Part shown: piece by piece, positions 24,939 through 33,662 of the stretch
Layout of the letters: each line of letters starts with the position of its first letter
How positions within the stretch are numbered: the first letter of the stretch is position 1
Source: Lacrimispora celerecrescens
GTDB lineage: Bacteria; Bacillota; Clostridia; Lachnospirales; Lachnospiraceae
Direction of reading: 5' to 3'
Assembly: GCF_000732605.1 (NCBI RefSeq)
Contig: NZ_JPME01000024.1
Span: 1-36,999, forward strand
DNA: 36,999 nucleotides
Notes under the pieces: generated by a model
Databases searched by the model: none
Told to the model about the DNA's origin: nothing
What the model saw: only the letters and a program-made list of their open reading frames with translations
Translations under genes and position numbers: made by a program

Positions 24939-25294
24939 TTAAGATCAAGAGACCGGATCGGAGGTTGGATATTTCATCCATTTTATGAAAAGGCAAGCCA
25001 GCCCAAAGGCTTTATTGTGTACTAAGTATACTTTTTTCTTATTTATACCACATATTTTATTAATATTGTTTTATATTTTTAAGTGATTGTTAAATACATG
25101 TCAAATTTTTACTAATTTTATGACAATTAAAGGTAGATATATATTGCATAATAACAGTTAATATGATAAGCTAACGTCAATGAAACATTTACAAGAGAAC
25201 AAGAGAAAGCAGATGTTACATTTCTACCATTACTCTGAGGCGAAGTGTAATGCTGATTCTCTTTTTCTTTTTGGGAAAAGGAGGATATTTTTTA
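24939..25294 (+). other. A/T-rich leader region of the second sugar importer operon
   Basis: This stretch has no gene of its own; open frames in it look like chance. It is very A/T-rich from about 25020 to 25170. The best promoter candidate is TTGTTA (25087-25092), 17 bases, TACTAA (25110-25115), which would give a leader of about 175 bases before the permease; the match is moderate. A 6-bp hairpin with a T run lies at 25017-25036. I saw no catabolite-repression (cre) sequence and no riboswitch fold I could name. AGGAGG at 25279-25284 is the ribosome site for the permease. Confidence 0.35.
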
Positions 25295-26158
25295 ATGAAA
25301 AAGAAGCAGTTTTTCCGGGTGATCGAGCCATATCTGTATTTGTTGCCCGCCATGTTTTTCTTCTCGGCCTTCCTGTTCTGGCCGTTCCTCAAAACCATTT
25401 GGCTCAGTTTTGCCATGACGACTCCCCTTGGAGCAGTTTCCTCCTTTGTCGGCCTTGGAAACTATCTTTCAATCTTTACCTCACAGGCCTTTCAAAACAG
25501 CCTTTTTGTATCCTTTAAATATGCGGTCATGACCGTGACCTGCTCAATTGTCATGGGGTTTATACTGGCCATTATAAGCAATGAGGATATTAAGGGGAAA
25601 AACTTATTCCGCACCTTTTATGCCCTTCCCATGGCTATTTCCGCAGCAGCGGCTTCCGTTGTTTTCATGTTCATCTTTCACAGCAGCCTTGGCATCATCA
25701 ACAAGGTCCTGGGAACCCACATCGGATGGCTGACGGATCCTAAATACGCATTAAATGCAGTAACCATTGTGACTGTGTGGATGAACATCGGATTAAACTT
25801 TATATTCCTGACTGCTGCCTTGCAAAGCGTTCCTCTGGATTTATATGAATGCGCAGCCATTGAAGGTGCTGGATTTTTTGCCAAGCATAAGCACATCACC
25901 ATCCCATGCATATCCCCTACCCTGTTTTTCCTTTTGATCATTAACGTCATCAATGCCCTTCAGGCTTATGCTCAGGTCAAGCTGATGACTCAGGGCGGAC
26001 CTTCCGGCAGTACCAATGTCATCGTGTACCAGATTTATCAGGAGGCATTTATGAATAGCCGGTTCGGCATGGCCTGCGCGGAATCCATTGTCCTGTTTAT
26101 CATCCTGATGGTCTTGACATTGATTCAATTCAGATTGGAAAAGAAGGTGACCTACTGA
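25295..26158 (+). CDS. Sugar ABC transporter permease, UgpA/MalF type
   Basis: 287 residues, six predicted helices. The first is EPYLYLLPAMFFFSAFLFWPFLKTIWLSF, a typical start of UgpA/MalF-like subunits, and the EAA loop reads YECAAIEGAGFFAKHKHITIP. The frame opens at 25250, but AGGAGG 10 bases before ATG 25295 fixes the start. Its stop overlaps the next start by one base (TGATG). It is the first gene of a three-gene importer operon in which the binding protein is last. The substrate class is carbohydrate or glycerol-3-phosphate-like; no enzyme gene in the operon narrows it further. Confidence 0.92.
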   Translation: MKKKQFFRVIEPYLYLLPAMFFFSAFLFWPFLKTIWLSFAMTTPLGAVSSFVGLGNYLSIFTSQAFQNSLFVSFKYAVMTVTCSIVMGFILAIISNEDIKGKNLFRTFYALPMAISAAAASVVFMFIFHSSLGIINKVLGTHIGWLTDPKYALNAVTIVTVWMNIGLNFIFLTAALQSVPLDLYECAAIEGAGFFAKHKHITIPCISPTLFFLLIINVINALQAYAQVKLMTQGGPSGSTNVIVYQIYQEAFMNSRFGMACAESIVLFIILMVLTLIQFRLEKKVTY

Positions 26159-26973
26159 TGAAGAACAAAATGGCTAAATATTTACTTTATATCTTAAATA
26201 TCTTTTTTGCAGTCATCATCATCTCACCTGTCCTTTACTGTTTTAACGTCAGTATGATGACCATGAAGGAAGTGTTTTCCGGAGGCTTCTGGCCGAAGCA
26301 GCTGATCCCGGACAATTACATAAAAGCCCTGCAGCTGGCCCCGTTCTTTACCTTTATAAAAAACTCCCTGATCGTATCCTGCACGGTTACCTTTGGTCAG
26401 ATCGTCACCGGGGCATTGGCAGCCTACGCATTCTCCATGATGAAATTCCGGGGACGGAACGCCCTGTTTTTGCTGATGCTTGCAACCATGATGATTCCCA
26501 GCCAGGCAATCATCATTGCAAACTATTTAATCATCTGCGATCTGGGGCTTAAGAACACTTACACGGCACTGATCCTTCCAAACGTAGCATCAGCTTTTGC
26601 AGTATTTAACATGAGGCAGGCATTCCTGCAGCTTCCCATGGAGATAAAAGAGGCGGCTGATATTGATGGATGCGGCAACTTCCGCTTCTTCTGTTTCATT
26701 GCCCTTCCCCTTGTAAAGCCTTCTATGGGCGCTCTGGGGATCTACACGTTCCTTCAAAGCTGGAACCACTATTTATGGCCTCTTCTTGTTACAGACTCGG
26801 TGAATATGCGAACGGTTCAGATCGGCCTCGGAATGCTTCAAGGCGCGGAATCCACAGACTTCCGTCCGGTCATGGCCGGTTCCATGATCATCTTAGTCCC
26901 CTCGATCCTGGCGTTCATACTGGGACAAAAGCAGCTGATTTCCGGCCTCACCTCAGGTTCTGTAAAAGGGTAA
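26158..26973 (+). CDS. Sugar ABC transporter permease, UgpE/MalG type
   Basis: 271 residues with six helices. The EAA loop KEAADIDGCGNFRFFCFIALPLVKP is well kept, and the C-terminal ILGQKQLISGLTSGSVKG is the usual ending of UgpE/MalG-type proteins. ATG 26158 shares its A with the upstream stop, and GAAGGTGA lies just before it. It pairs with the preceding permease. The binding-protein gene follows 66 bases later with its own strong ribosome site, in keeping with higher expression of the binding protein. Confidence 0.92.
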   Translation: MKNKMAKYLLYILNIFFAVIIISPVLYCFNVSMMTMKEVFSGGFWPKQLIPDNYIKALQLAPFFTFIKNSLIVSCTVTFGQIVTGALAAYAFSMMKFRGRNALFLLMLATMMIPSQAIIIANYLIICDLGLKNTYTALILPNVASAFAVFNMRQAFLQLPMEIKEAADIDGCGNFRFFCFIALPLVKPSMGALGIYTFLQSWNHYLWPLLVTDSVNMRTVQIGLGMLQGAESTDFRPVMAGSMIILVPSILAFILGQKQLISGLTSGSVKG

Positions 26974-27039
26974 GTATTTCATGCATGCCCAAAGGGCCTG
27001 TATAGAGATAAAAACTATATAATTTAAAGGAGGATATCT

Positions 27040-28443
27040 ATGAAAAGAAGAAAAAAATGGCTTGCGGCGATTATGGCTGCTGTCATGTCCATGACTCTTG
27101 CTGCATGCGGTGGAAGTGCTACTTCCGGGGGAACCACAGCGGCAGGATCCTCAGACGCCGCAACAACGAAAGCGGCTGCTGACACTCAGGCTCCGGCTGA
27201 GGGGGGAAAAACAGTCATCACCCTCTGGCATGCTATGGGTGGTGTAAACGGAGAGGCAACCGAAGCTCTTGTTAAAGCCTTTAATGAGTCCCAGAATGAG
27301 ATTGAGGTAAAAAGTGAATATCAGGGAAAATATGATGACCTGATCACCAAGCTGAAAGCCGCCATGCAGAGCGGCAGCATGCCGGATGTATGCCAGATGT
27401 ACGACATCGGTACAAAGTTTATGACCGACAGCGGTCATGCCATTCCGGTACAGGATATGTTTGCCACCACAAACTTTGATCCTTCTACTGTTATGAATAT
27501 CATCACCAGCTACTATACGGTAAACGGAAAGCAGATGTCCATGCCTTTTAATGTTTCCACTCCAATGCTGTATTACAACAAGGATGTATTTAAGGCTGCC
27601 GGTTTAGACCCCAATACCCCGCCCAAAACATTTGACGAGGTTTTGGAATTCTCCAAAAAAATTGTGGAAAGCAAAGCAGCTCCTGTAGGTTATGCCCAGG
27701 CCATTTACGGCTGGTTCTTTGAACAGCAGATTGCCGGCCAGGGAAAATATTATGCAAACAATGAAAACGGGCGGAAAGCACCGGCAACCGAAGTGGATTT
27801 CTTAAATAACGGCGCTGGACTTAAGATTTTTGAGACCTGGAAAAAGCTCATGGATTCCGGTTATGCGGATAACTACGGCAGTACCACCGCAGATACCCAG
27901 ACCGCATTCTTCTCAGGTCAGGCTGCCATGATCATTGAATCCACAGCAATTCTTAAAACTGCTACGGAAAGCAGTGACTTTGAAATCGGTACCGGATATC
28001 TTCCAAAGATCGATGCATCTGCTACCGATGGCGGTGTCATCATTGGAGGCGCTTCCCTGTGGATGATGGACAATAAGGATGAGGCGAAAAAGAACGCTGC
28101 CTGGAAGTTCATCGAATTTACCACCACACCGGATTCCCAGGCCACCTGGAGTATGTCCACCGGATACTTCGCAGTTAACCCGAAGGCTTATGAAACTCCT
28201 GCCATGAAGGATTTCATTGCTCAGAACCCCAACTTTACCACAGCCATCAACCAGTTAAAGGACACCCCTGTCAATGGATACACAGCAGGTGTATTATCAG
28301 GAGTAGCAACCGAATCCAGAACAATCTTTAACGAAGCCATGGAAAAGACCTATGACGGAACCTACACTCCGGAGCAGGCGGTAAGTTTCCTGGCTGAAAA
28401 GGTAAATGCGGCCATTGTTAACTATAATTCATCTACAAAATAA
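27040..28443 (+). CDS. Extracellular sugar-binding lipoprotein, UgpB-like family 1
   Basis: 467 residues. It has a lipoprotein signal with lipobox LAAC (Cys23), a Ser/Thr/Ala-rich linker, then a family-1 solute-binding fold: VITLWHAMGGVNGEATEALVKAFNESQ near the N-terminus, AMQSGSMPDVCQMYDIG and MLYYNKDVFKAAGLDPNTPP. The WHAMGG start and FNESQ motif resemble UgpB-type glycerol-3-phosphate-binding proteins, but many sugar binders share them, so the ligand stays open. AAAGGAGG precedes ATG 27040. It is the last gene of the importer operon and is followed by a strong terminator. A chemotaxis receptor gene lies just beyond. Confidence 0.92.
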   Translation: MKRRKKWLAAIMAAVMSMTLAACGGSATSGGTTAAGSSDAATTKAAADTQAPAEGGKTVITLWHAMGGVNGEATEALVKAFNESQNEIEVKSEYQGKYDDLITKLKAAMQSGSMPDVCQMYDIGTKFMTDSGHAIPVQDMFATTNFDPSTVMNIITSYYTVNGKQMSMPFNVSTPMLYYNKDVFKAAGLDPNTPPKTFDEVLEFSKKIVESKAAPVGYAQAIYGWFFEQQIAGQGKYYANNENGRKAPATEVDFLNNGAGLKIFETWKKLMDSGYADNYGSTTADTQTAFFSGQAAMIIESTAILKTATESSDFEIGTGYLPKIDASATDGGVIIGGASLWMMDNKDEAKKNAAWKFIEFTTTPDSQATWSMSTGYFAVNPKAYETPAMKDFIAQNPNFTTAINQLKDTPVNGYTAGVLSGVATESRTIFNEAMEKTYDGTYTPEQAVSFLAEKVNAAIVNYNSSTK

Positions 28444-28448
28444 TGTCT

Positions 28449-28484
28449 AAAAAAGCCTTCGGCACAAAAGCCGGAGGCTTTTTA
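28449..28484 (+). terminator. Terminator of the second importer operon
   Basis: AAAAAGCCTTCGGC pairs with GCCGGAGGCTTTTT (one G-T pair) around a short A-rich loop. It begins 6 bases after the binding-protein stop and ends in a T tract, a classic rho-independent terminator. Confidence 0.92.
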
Positions 28485-28623
28485 TAAAAGCATACGGTGC
28501 AGTTAAAAAAATAACAAGTGAATTCTTATGATTAGGCTTGTCGTTCCGATATATAATATGACACATGACGCAATTTCCAATCTATATACATACCGGTTAA
28601 AAAATTGAGAAAGGAACGATAAG

Positions 28624-30438
28624 ATGAAAAAACAGAATACAACTGCCGATGATACCGGCAAAGAAGCTGGCTCTCTGATTAAAAACTTATCTGTGGGCAA
28701 AAAACTGATTCTAGGTTTTAGCATAATACTGCTGATCATTATAGTATCCACTATAATATCCGCATGGAATACGAAAAATCTCGGATTCCAGGTAGAACGC
28801 TATTACCACTATACCGTACCAAACACCAACAACACATGGACCATGAGATCCGGCCTGGCCTCGGCACAAAAATACCTTCTTCAGGCAATTCTTGACGATG
28901 ATATCCAGTCCGTACAGGATAACCTTGCCAAGGCCCAGAAACAGGAAGAAAGCGTTTCCGTCGCATTGGAGGAATTTGCAGGCAACCAGTCTTCCGGTGA
29001 TAGAGATAACGATATTGCACAGTTGAGAGATTTATTATCAAAGAGCAAGTCCGCCAGAGAAGAGATTTCAGGGCTGCTTCAAGCTTCCTCCAAAGGAAAC
29101 AGCAGCAAGGCCTATGAGTCTTATAAAAACAATTATTCACCTTCCATTGATCAGGCCGGAGAAATTCTGTCAAGTTTTTCAACGATTCAGCTGCGGTTTG
29201 CTGTTTCCCAGAAGGAGGAAGCGCAGAACTTCATGAAATCAGCCTGGATCTCCCTTTCCTTGTCTCTTTTGATTTCCCTATTGTGTACCTTTTTCATCAC
29301 CGTGATCATCCGAAAGTCAATTTTGGATCCTGTGAAAGAAATTGAACTGGTTTACAAGGAAATATCAAAGGGAAATTTACAGGCCCAGATTACATATGTA
29401 AGCAAAGATGAGCTGGGAAGCATGGCTGAAAACATTAGAAATACTAATGCTGCCATAACCTCCTATATCCGTGACATTACGGAAAAACTGAACCTTCTGT
29501 CACAGGGCGATATGCGTTTTACCATGGACCTTGACTATGTGGGAGACTTTGAAGCCATTAAAAAGGCAATTATAAAAACCGTTTCCTCTTTAAATCGTAC
29601 CCTCATTATGATTGATGTTGCCGCACAACAGGTAAATACAGGAACAGAACAGGTATCGGCAGGAGCACAGCAGCTTGCAGCCGGTTCCACAGAACAGGCT
29701 GCCTCCGTAGAGGAACTCTCCTCCTCCATTGCAAGCATCACGGAACAGGCTGCAGAAAATTCAAAAAATGTTATAAAAGCAACTGAATATGTGGTTCAGA
29801 CCAGCCACAACGTGAAAAACGGCGGTGCTCATATGAAGCAGCTCACAAAAGCAATGGACAATATCGCCATCTTTTCCGATCAGATAACCAACATAACTAA
29901 GGTTATTGAGGACATTGCGTTCCAAACCAATATCCTCTCCCTCAATGCGGCCATTGAAGCCGCAAGGGCAGGAACTGCAGGAAAGGGCTTCTCCGTAGTA
30001 GCCGACGAAGTACGTAATCTTGCCGCCAAATCTGCGGAGGCCGCAAAGCAGACAGCAGAGCTGATACAGAACTCCGTAAACGCTGTACAGGAAGGCACAG
30101 AAATCACTGAGAAAACAGCTCAGATTCTGGATGATATCGATAAAACCACTGGCTTTATCAATGATATCGTTAATAAGATCAACCAATCGGCTTCTGAACA
30201 GGCTTCTTCCATTGATGAGATCCGCATAGGACTGGAGCAGGTATCGGCAGTCATACAGGCAAATGCAGCAACCGCTGAGGAAAATTCGGCCTCCAGTGAG
30301 GAAATGAGTGCCCAGGCCAATACACTGCGGGAAGAAGTAGTCAAATTCCAATTGGTTACAGAACAAAAGTCAGAGATAAAAGATACAAAAGAGTACGAAT
30401 ACGAAGCCAGGACGGAATCGTCCTTTGAAAAGTATTAA
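28624..30438 (+). CDS. Methyl-accepting chemotaxis protein
   Basis: Transmembrane chemoreceptor that controls CheA. 604 residues: TM1 about 27-47, an extracellular four-helix-bundle-like sensor of about 155 residues, TM2 about 206-228, HAMP, then a long coiled-coil signalling domain. The conserved hairpin tip [23 protein letters not shown] starts at about residue 428, followed by [12 protein letters not shown]. Gln/Glu pairs in the flanking helices are candidate methylation sites. AAAGGA precedes ATG 28624 by 8 bases. It lies 180 bases after a sugar-binding protein gene but beyond a terminator, so it is a separate unit; the pairing suggests, but does not prove, that it responds to that binding protein. 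No other chemotaxis genes are in the window. Confidence 0.95.
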   Translation: MKKQNTTADDTGKEAGSLIKNLSVGKKLILGFSIILLIIIVSTIISAWNTKNLGFQVERYYHYTVPNTNNTWTMRSGLASAQKYLLQAILDDDIQSVQDNLAKAQKQEESVSVALEEFAGNQSSGDRDNDIAQLRDLLSKSKSAREEISGLLQASSKGNSSKAYESYKNNYSPSIDQAGEILSSFSTIQLRFAVSQKEEAQNFMKSAWISLSLSLLISLLCTFFITVIIRKSILDPVKEIELVYKEISKGNLQAQITYVSKDELGSMAENIRNTNAAITSYIRDITEKLNLLSQGDMRFTMDLDYVGDFEAIKKAIIKTVSSLNRTLIMIDVAAQQVNTGTEQVSAGAQQLAAGSTEQAASVEELSSSIASITEQAAENSKNVIKATEYVVQTSHNVKNGGAHMKQLTKAMDNIAIFSDQITNITKVIEDIAFQTNILSLNAAIEAARAGTAGKGFSVVADEVRNLAAKSAEAAKQTAELIQNSVNAVQEGTEITEKTAQILDDIDKTTGFINDIVNKINQSASEQASSIDEIRIGLEQVSAVIQANAATAEENSASSEEMSAQANTLREEVVKFQLVTEQKSEIKDTKEYEYEARTESSFEKY

Positions 30439-30465
30439 TTAAAGCAGAAATAAAGAATGCCATAG

Positions 30466-30506
30466 AAAAAAGGGCGTTGATCCATAAAAATCAACGCCCT
30501 TTTTTT
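30466..30506. terminator. Bidirectional terminator between the MCP and the hydrolase
   Basis: AAAAAAGGGCGTTGAT (30466-30481) and ATCAACGCCCTTTTTT (30490-30505) form a perfect 16-bp stem around 8 bases, with A and T tracts on both sides. It serves the chemoreceptor on the plus strand and the convergent alpha/beta hydrolase on the minus strand. Confidence 0.93.
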
Positions 30507-30540
30507 CTATCTTTAACAACTAGAATCGTTTACCTTCTTT

Positions 30541-31359
30541 CTAACAATCTCCTTTGGCGAATTCGGCCAGAACCTTATTGAATTCATCCTTTTGGTCATA
30601 GAAGGCCGCATGACCGCTGAATTCAAAGGATTCCAGCCTGGAGTTTTTAATGCTTTGATGCTGGATTACACCCAGCTCATAAGGGACAACCTGATCATGA
30701 ATCCCATGAATGATTAAGGTTGGAACATCAATTGCCTCCAGATCTGAAAATAATACCTCTTCAAGCCAGGTATTTGCAATCGCTGCTGTTGCCCAGCCTG
30801 CTGCCTGCAGACCCAGTTGGAAAAACCATTGAGAGAACGGATAAGTAATATGCTGGAAGAAAAATATATCTCCAAAATTATTTAACATGTTGGGACGGTC
30901 GGCGTAGGTTCCGTTAATAATTTGAGTCACTACGTCTTTATCAAGTCCATAAGGGAAGTTCGGACGTTTAATAAGGCTAGGTGCTGCGGCAGCGAATAAA
31001 GCAAGTCTTGCTACCCCAAACCCCCTGTGTCTTGCCATGTATCTGATAGCAATCGCTCCTCCGGTGGAATGCCCTGCCAGGGTAATATTCCTAAGGTTCA
31101 GTACATCAATGACCGCTCTGACATCATCGGCCAGCCGGTCATAATCATACCCGCAAAACGGCTTGTCGGAATTCCCAAATCCTCTTGTATCAATGCCGAT
31201 GCAACGAAATCCCATGGCAGGAAGCACATCAAACTGGTATTCAAAAAGCTTATGGCTTCCCGGCCAGCCATGAAGAAATAAAATGGTATTTTCGCAATCC
31301 GGATTAAGATCCTCCACGTAAATGTTTACATTCTTTTCAACGGTTATAAAGTATCCCAT
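30541..31359 (-). CDS. Alpha/beta hydrolase
   Basis: 272 residues. The fold is clear from ILFLHGWPGSHKLFEYQF (oxyanion loop HGWPG), GIDTRGFGNSD, the nucleophile elbow LAGHSTGG, the acid strand LIIHGIHDQVVP and the C-terminal His in FSGHAAFYDQ. The HGWPG and GHSTGG pattern is close to haloperoxidase, epoxide hydrolase and general esterase subfamilies; the substrate cannot be told. ATG 31359 is chosen because the sequence from there matches the family start; GTG 31374 is possible and neither has a strong ribosome site. It lies about 97 bases downstream of the TOPRIM-like gene on the same strand with no clear terminator between, so it may be co-transcribed with the AAA/TOPRIM pair. Confidence 0.88.
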   Translation of the reverse strand: MGYFITVEKNVNIYVEDLNPDCENTILFLHGWPGSHKLFEYQFDVLPAMGFRCIGIDTRGFGNSDKPFCGYDYDRLADDVRAVIDVLNLRNITLAGHSTGGAIAIRYMARHRGFGVARLALFAAAAPSLIKRPNFPYGLDKDVVTQIINGTYADRPNMLNNFGDIFFFQHITYPFSQWFFQLGLQAAGWATAAIANTWLEEVLFSDLEAIDVPTLIIHGIHDQVVPYELGVIQHQSIKNSRLESFEFSGHAAFYDQKDEFNKVLAEFAKGDC

Positions 31360-31455
31360 GATCTCGCTCTGCACAATATGTTTATTCTATGTTATTCCTT
31401 TTCCTTAACCATCATTCCATTTTTTTAATTAAATGCCTGATGTAAGATTAAACAT

Positions 31456-32142
31456 TCATTCTTGAAGAAGCAAATGGAGATTACAGTGCCTGTGTAATGA
31501 ATTGAGGCCCTCCATGATAAAATCCCATGTCTCACGAAAATCCCCCGGTACTGCAAAATCATCGGATGAAATAAATGCCTGAAAACCTTTCTGATCGGAA
31601 CCATACTTATCTGCAAAATCATCTGCATAATTTATCTTTTCATCGTCAGTTAAATCTCCATTATCGTTATGAAGCACATGCTCAAGATTCCGGGAAAAAT
31701 AAAAGATGGAATACGGAATTTTACCAACTGTGCCAGCCGAACAAAGCCGGTACAGTACCTGAGACTTTCTTGAATTCCGGTCAATGACCCCTTCTGGATC
31801 CGCCGACTCAATCCGGTCATCAAAGTATTGGATTGTCCCCTTCTTGCTTTTTATGACATTGTCCGCCGGAATAAATGCCCCGTCAAGGTCAACAAGATGA
31901 ATCACCTTAAGGATGTCTTTTTTATCAAAACCATACCGCTTTCTTTCCACTTCTATATGCTCATTAACCGTTTTAACGGCATTGTTGCCTGATACCGACC
32001 AGTTGCTTGTCATATCACCATGAACCACGTGGAAATGGACATCTTCCCTCTGAAATACTTTTTTAAGAACCGGACTTAATGTCTCCTCGTCAGTGGGGCC
32101 TTCTACGATAAACAGGATTACTTTTTTAGTCTTGGCCGCCAT
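31456..32142 (-). CDS. TOPRIM-like protein, probable nuclease partner of the AAA ATPase
   Basis: 228 residues; I do not recognise a named family. The N-terminus KKVILFIVEGPTDEETL has the form of TOPRIM motif 1 (Glu14) and VIHLVDLDGAF gives a DxD motif (Asp85, Asp87). These are the metal-binding residues of TOPRIM nucleases in OLD-type and PARIS AriB-type proteins. The C-terminal part (KIPYSIFYFSRNLEHVL ... GLNSLHRHCNL) is uncharacterised. ATG 32142 lies inside the end of the upstream AAA ATPase gene, a 17-base overlap, with GGTAAGGG directly before it, so the two are translationally coupled. An ATPase sensor with a TOPRIM effector is a common anti-phage layout; that role here is inference. 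RloB-like proteins are an alternative. Confidence 0.7.
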   Translation of the reverse strand: MAAKTKKVILFIVEGPTDEETLSPVLKKVFQREDVHFHVVHGDMTSNWSVSGNNAVKTVNEHIEVERKRYGFDKKDILKVIHLVDLDGAFIPADNVIKSKKGTIQYFDDRIESADPEGVIDRNSRKSQVLYRLCSAGTVGKIPYSIFYFSRNLEHVLHNDNGDLTDDEKINYADDFADKYGSDQKGFQAFISSDDFAVPGDFRETWDFIMEGLNSLHRHCNLHLLLQE

Positions 32143-33535
32143 CCCTTACCGCCTTTCCGGCACGCCTGAATGCACGGCCAATTTCCACACTGTCTGTTTC
32201 TTCATAAATAGCTTCTTTTTGCCCGCCCAGTACAATACTCCGCAAATACATATCCCGCAAATTGTGATTGCTTTTTATGTTCTGCAAACGAATATACCGG
32301 TTGGAAGGATTTGTGGTGGAAAATACAATGCAGCTTTTATGAATCATTTCCAATACCCGTAAATTATGTGATGTGAAGATCAGCTGCCCCTTTGCGCCTT
32401 TTTCAAAGACAGAAAGCAGTTCCCCTAACAGATATTCATATACGCCTGCATCCAGCTCATCAATAACCAGGCACATGGAGGCATTGTTATAAACGCACAT
32501 GAGGGCATTTAAAACGGAAATGATCTTAATGATTCCTTCCGATTCATATTTCAAGGGAATTGTAATTTCTCCCCGTTTTGAAATTAATTCGACCCGGTGT
32601 CCTGTTTCCCCCCGTTCGAGAAGCTGCTCGCCAAAGTCATAAATTCCAATGGAAAGGCCGGGGATCATGGCGTCTAGAATGACATTCATCTCTTGAAGGA
32701 TCTTCCTGGCCATTTCAAAATGATCGTTACTGATCACGGATGGTTCATCAAGCCTTATAAGCAAATCGCCCTTTGCGATCCTCTCACCAAGATCCAGGCG
32801 GAAAGCAACCGGGATCATGAAATTCATACTGATTGCTCCTGACCGGGCATTGGAAATTACAAACAGGTTCATACCTGCATATTGATAAAGTGCTTCGATA
32901 ACATAGGCGTAATCCTCGGACGCTCCTTCGCAGGCAGATAAAAAGACCCCCCTGCCTTCCGGGCCAAAGATAAAGGAGACCAGATCTTTCCGGGCAATTC
33001 TTTTTGCAACGCTTAAATTTACTTTATTTTCATCATTCTCCCGTATTAAATCTTCCAACCGATATTTCGGCGTAAACGTCGGACCTTCTGAATGCAGTCC
33101 ATAATCAATCACTGTTTTTTTATTTTCAAACTTTTCTCCTGTCCAGGCAGCTAAACAGAGGGTTTCGTGCGTTATCTCAAACTCGCTTTTGGAAATTCTG
33201 CCTAACTGGACAGAATATTCCGCCATGGTTTTTTTACCGTCTGCCTGGATGATAAACTTGACGGTGATTGTACCGGTTTCCATGTCTTTGGAAATATAAT
33301 GAACCGCTTCCCTGGACAGGGGCCGCCCCGTAAGCAATATCTGAACGAACTCCATCGCTTCAATTACCGCGGTCTTCCCCGAACCATTCTGGCCATAAAT
33401 GCCGAGAATGTCCGCTGTGTTAGAAAAATAATCCTTATTGCCTGCAGACGGCATTATAATTCGACCGTACTGGGTATTTTTAAAACCTTTTAATTCAATT
33501 TCACTTATGCGAACCGTCGACTGAACCACGCCCAT
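32126..33535 (-). CDS. AAA/ABC-type ATPase of an ATPase-TOPRIM pair
   Basis: 469 residues. The N-terminal SEIELKGFKNTQYGRI is typical of SMC/RecF/OLD-like ATPases (AAA_15/AAA_21). Walker A is GQNGSGKT at 48-55. A long insert separates it from the signature-like YESEGIIKIISVLNALM and Walker B CLVIDELDAG, then FTSHNLRVLEM with the switch His. No nuclease domain is fused to it; the TOPRIM-like protein overlapping its 3' end may supply that. ATG 33535 has GGAAGGA 6 bases upstream; the TTG at 33556 is inside a palindrome and unlikely. The resemblance to AriA (PARIS) and to the ATPase half of OLD/Gabija GajA is by layout, not proven. There is no adjacent helicase gene as in Gabija. Confidence 0.87.
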   Translation of the reverse strand: MGVVQSTVRISEIELKGFKNTQYGRIIMPSAGNKDYFSNTADILGIYGQNGSGKTAVIEAMEFVQILLTGRPLSREAVHYISKDMETGTITVKFIIQADGKKTMAEYSVQLGRISKSEFEITHETLCLAAWTGEKFENKKTVIDYGLHSEGPTFTPKYRLEDLIRENDENKVNLSVAKRIARKDLVSFIFGPEGRGVFLSACEGASEDYAYVIEALYQYAGMNLFVISNARSGAISMNFMIPVAFRLDLGERIAKGDLLIRLDEPSVISNDHFEMARKILQEMNVILDAMIPGLSIGIYDFGEQLLERGETGHRVELISKRGEITIPLKYESEGIIKIISVLNALMCVYNNASMCLVIDELDAGVYEYLLGELLSVFEKGAKGQLIFTSHNLRVLEMIHKSCIVFSTTNPSNRYIRLQNIKSNHNLRDMYLRSIVLGGQKEAIYEETDSVEIGRAFRRAGKAVRDGGQD

Positions 33536-33548
33536 ATCAATTCCTTCC

Positions 33549-33563
33549 TGATCCAAAGGATCA
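33549..33563. promoter_or_regulatory. Small palindrome just upstream of the ATPase ribosome site
   Basis: TGATCC-AAA-GGATCA is a perfect inverted repeat (6-bp arms, 3-base loop) ending a few bases before the ribosome site of the AAA ATPase gene. As RNA it would form a tight hairpin next to that site; as DNA it could be an operator. Confidence 0.35.
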
Positions 33564-33579
33564 ATTAGTCCCTAAAACC

Positions 33580-33595
33580 TGTAAATATTTTTACA
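33580..33595. promoter_or_regulatory. Operator-like palindrome upstream of the AAA/TOPRIM operon
   Basis: TGTAAA-TATT-TTTACA has perfect 6-bp arms and a 4-base spacer, 45 bases before the ATPase start, where a promoter is expected. It resembles a dimeric repressor site. It is one base shorter than the GlnR/TnrA consensus, so I do not assign a regulator. Confidence 0.4.
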
Positions 33596-33662
33596 TAACG
33601 GTACATTTTATTCCGATATTTGATATGATTCTCCATAAACAGGAGATATATTCGGCGATTCT

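Noticed and set aside
25017-25036. GTGTAC/GTATAC hairpin followed by T residues
   Set aside because: The stem is only 6 bp with a wobble pair, and no gene upstream on the plus strand needs a terminator there.
28595-28620. Sigma-28-like TAAA-N15-CGATAA ahead of the chemotaxis receptor
   Set aside because: The -10-like part overlaps the ribosome site and lies directly before the ATG, so it cannot make a translatable leader. The conserved GCC before GATAA is also missing.
31575-31787. Plus-strand open frames opposite the TOPRIM-like and AAA genes
   Set aside because: They are shadows of coding minus-strand frames with clear motifs.
33580-33595. GlnR/TnrA nitrogen-control site
   Set aside because: The arms resemble TGTNA...TNACA, but the spacing is one base short of the 17-bp consensus, and nothing nearby concerns nitrogen metabolism.
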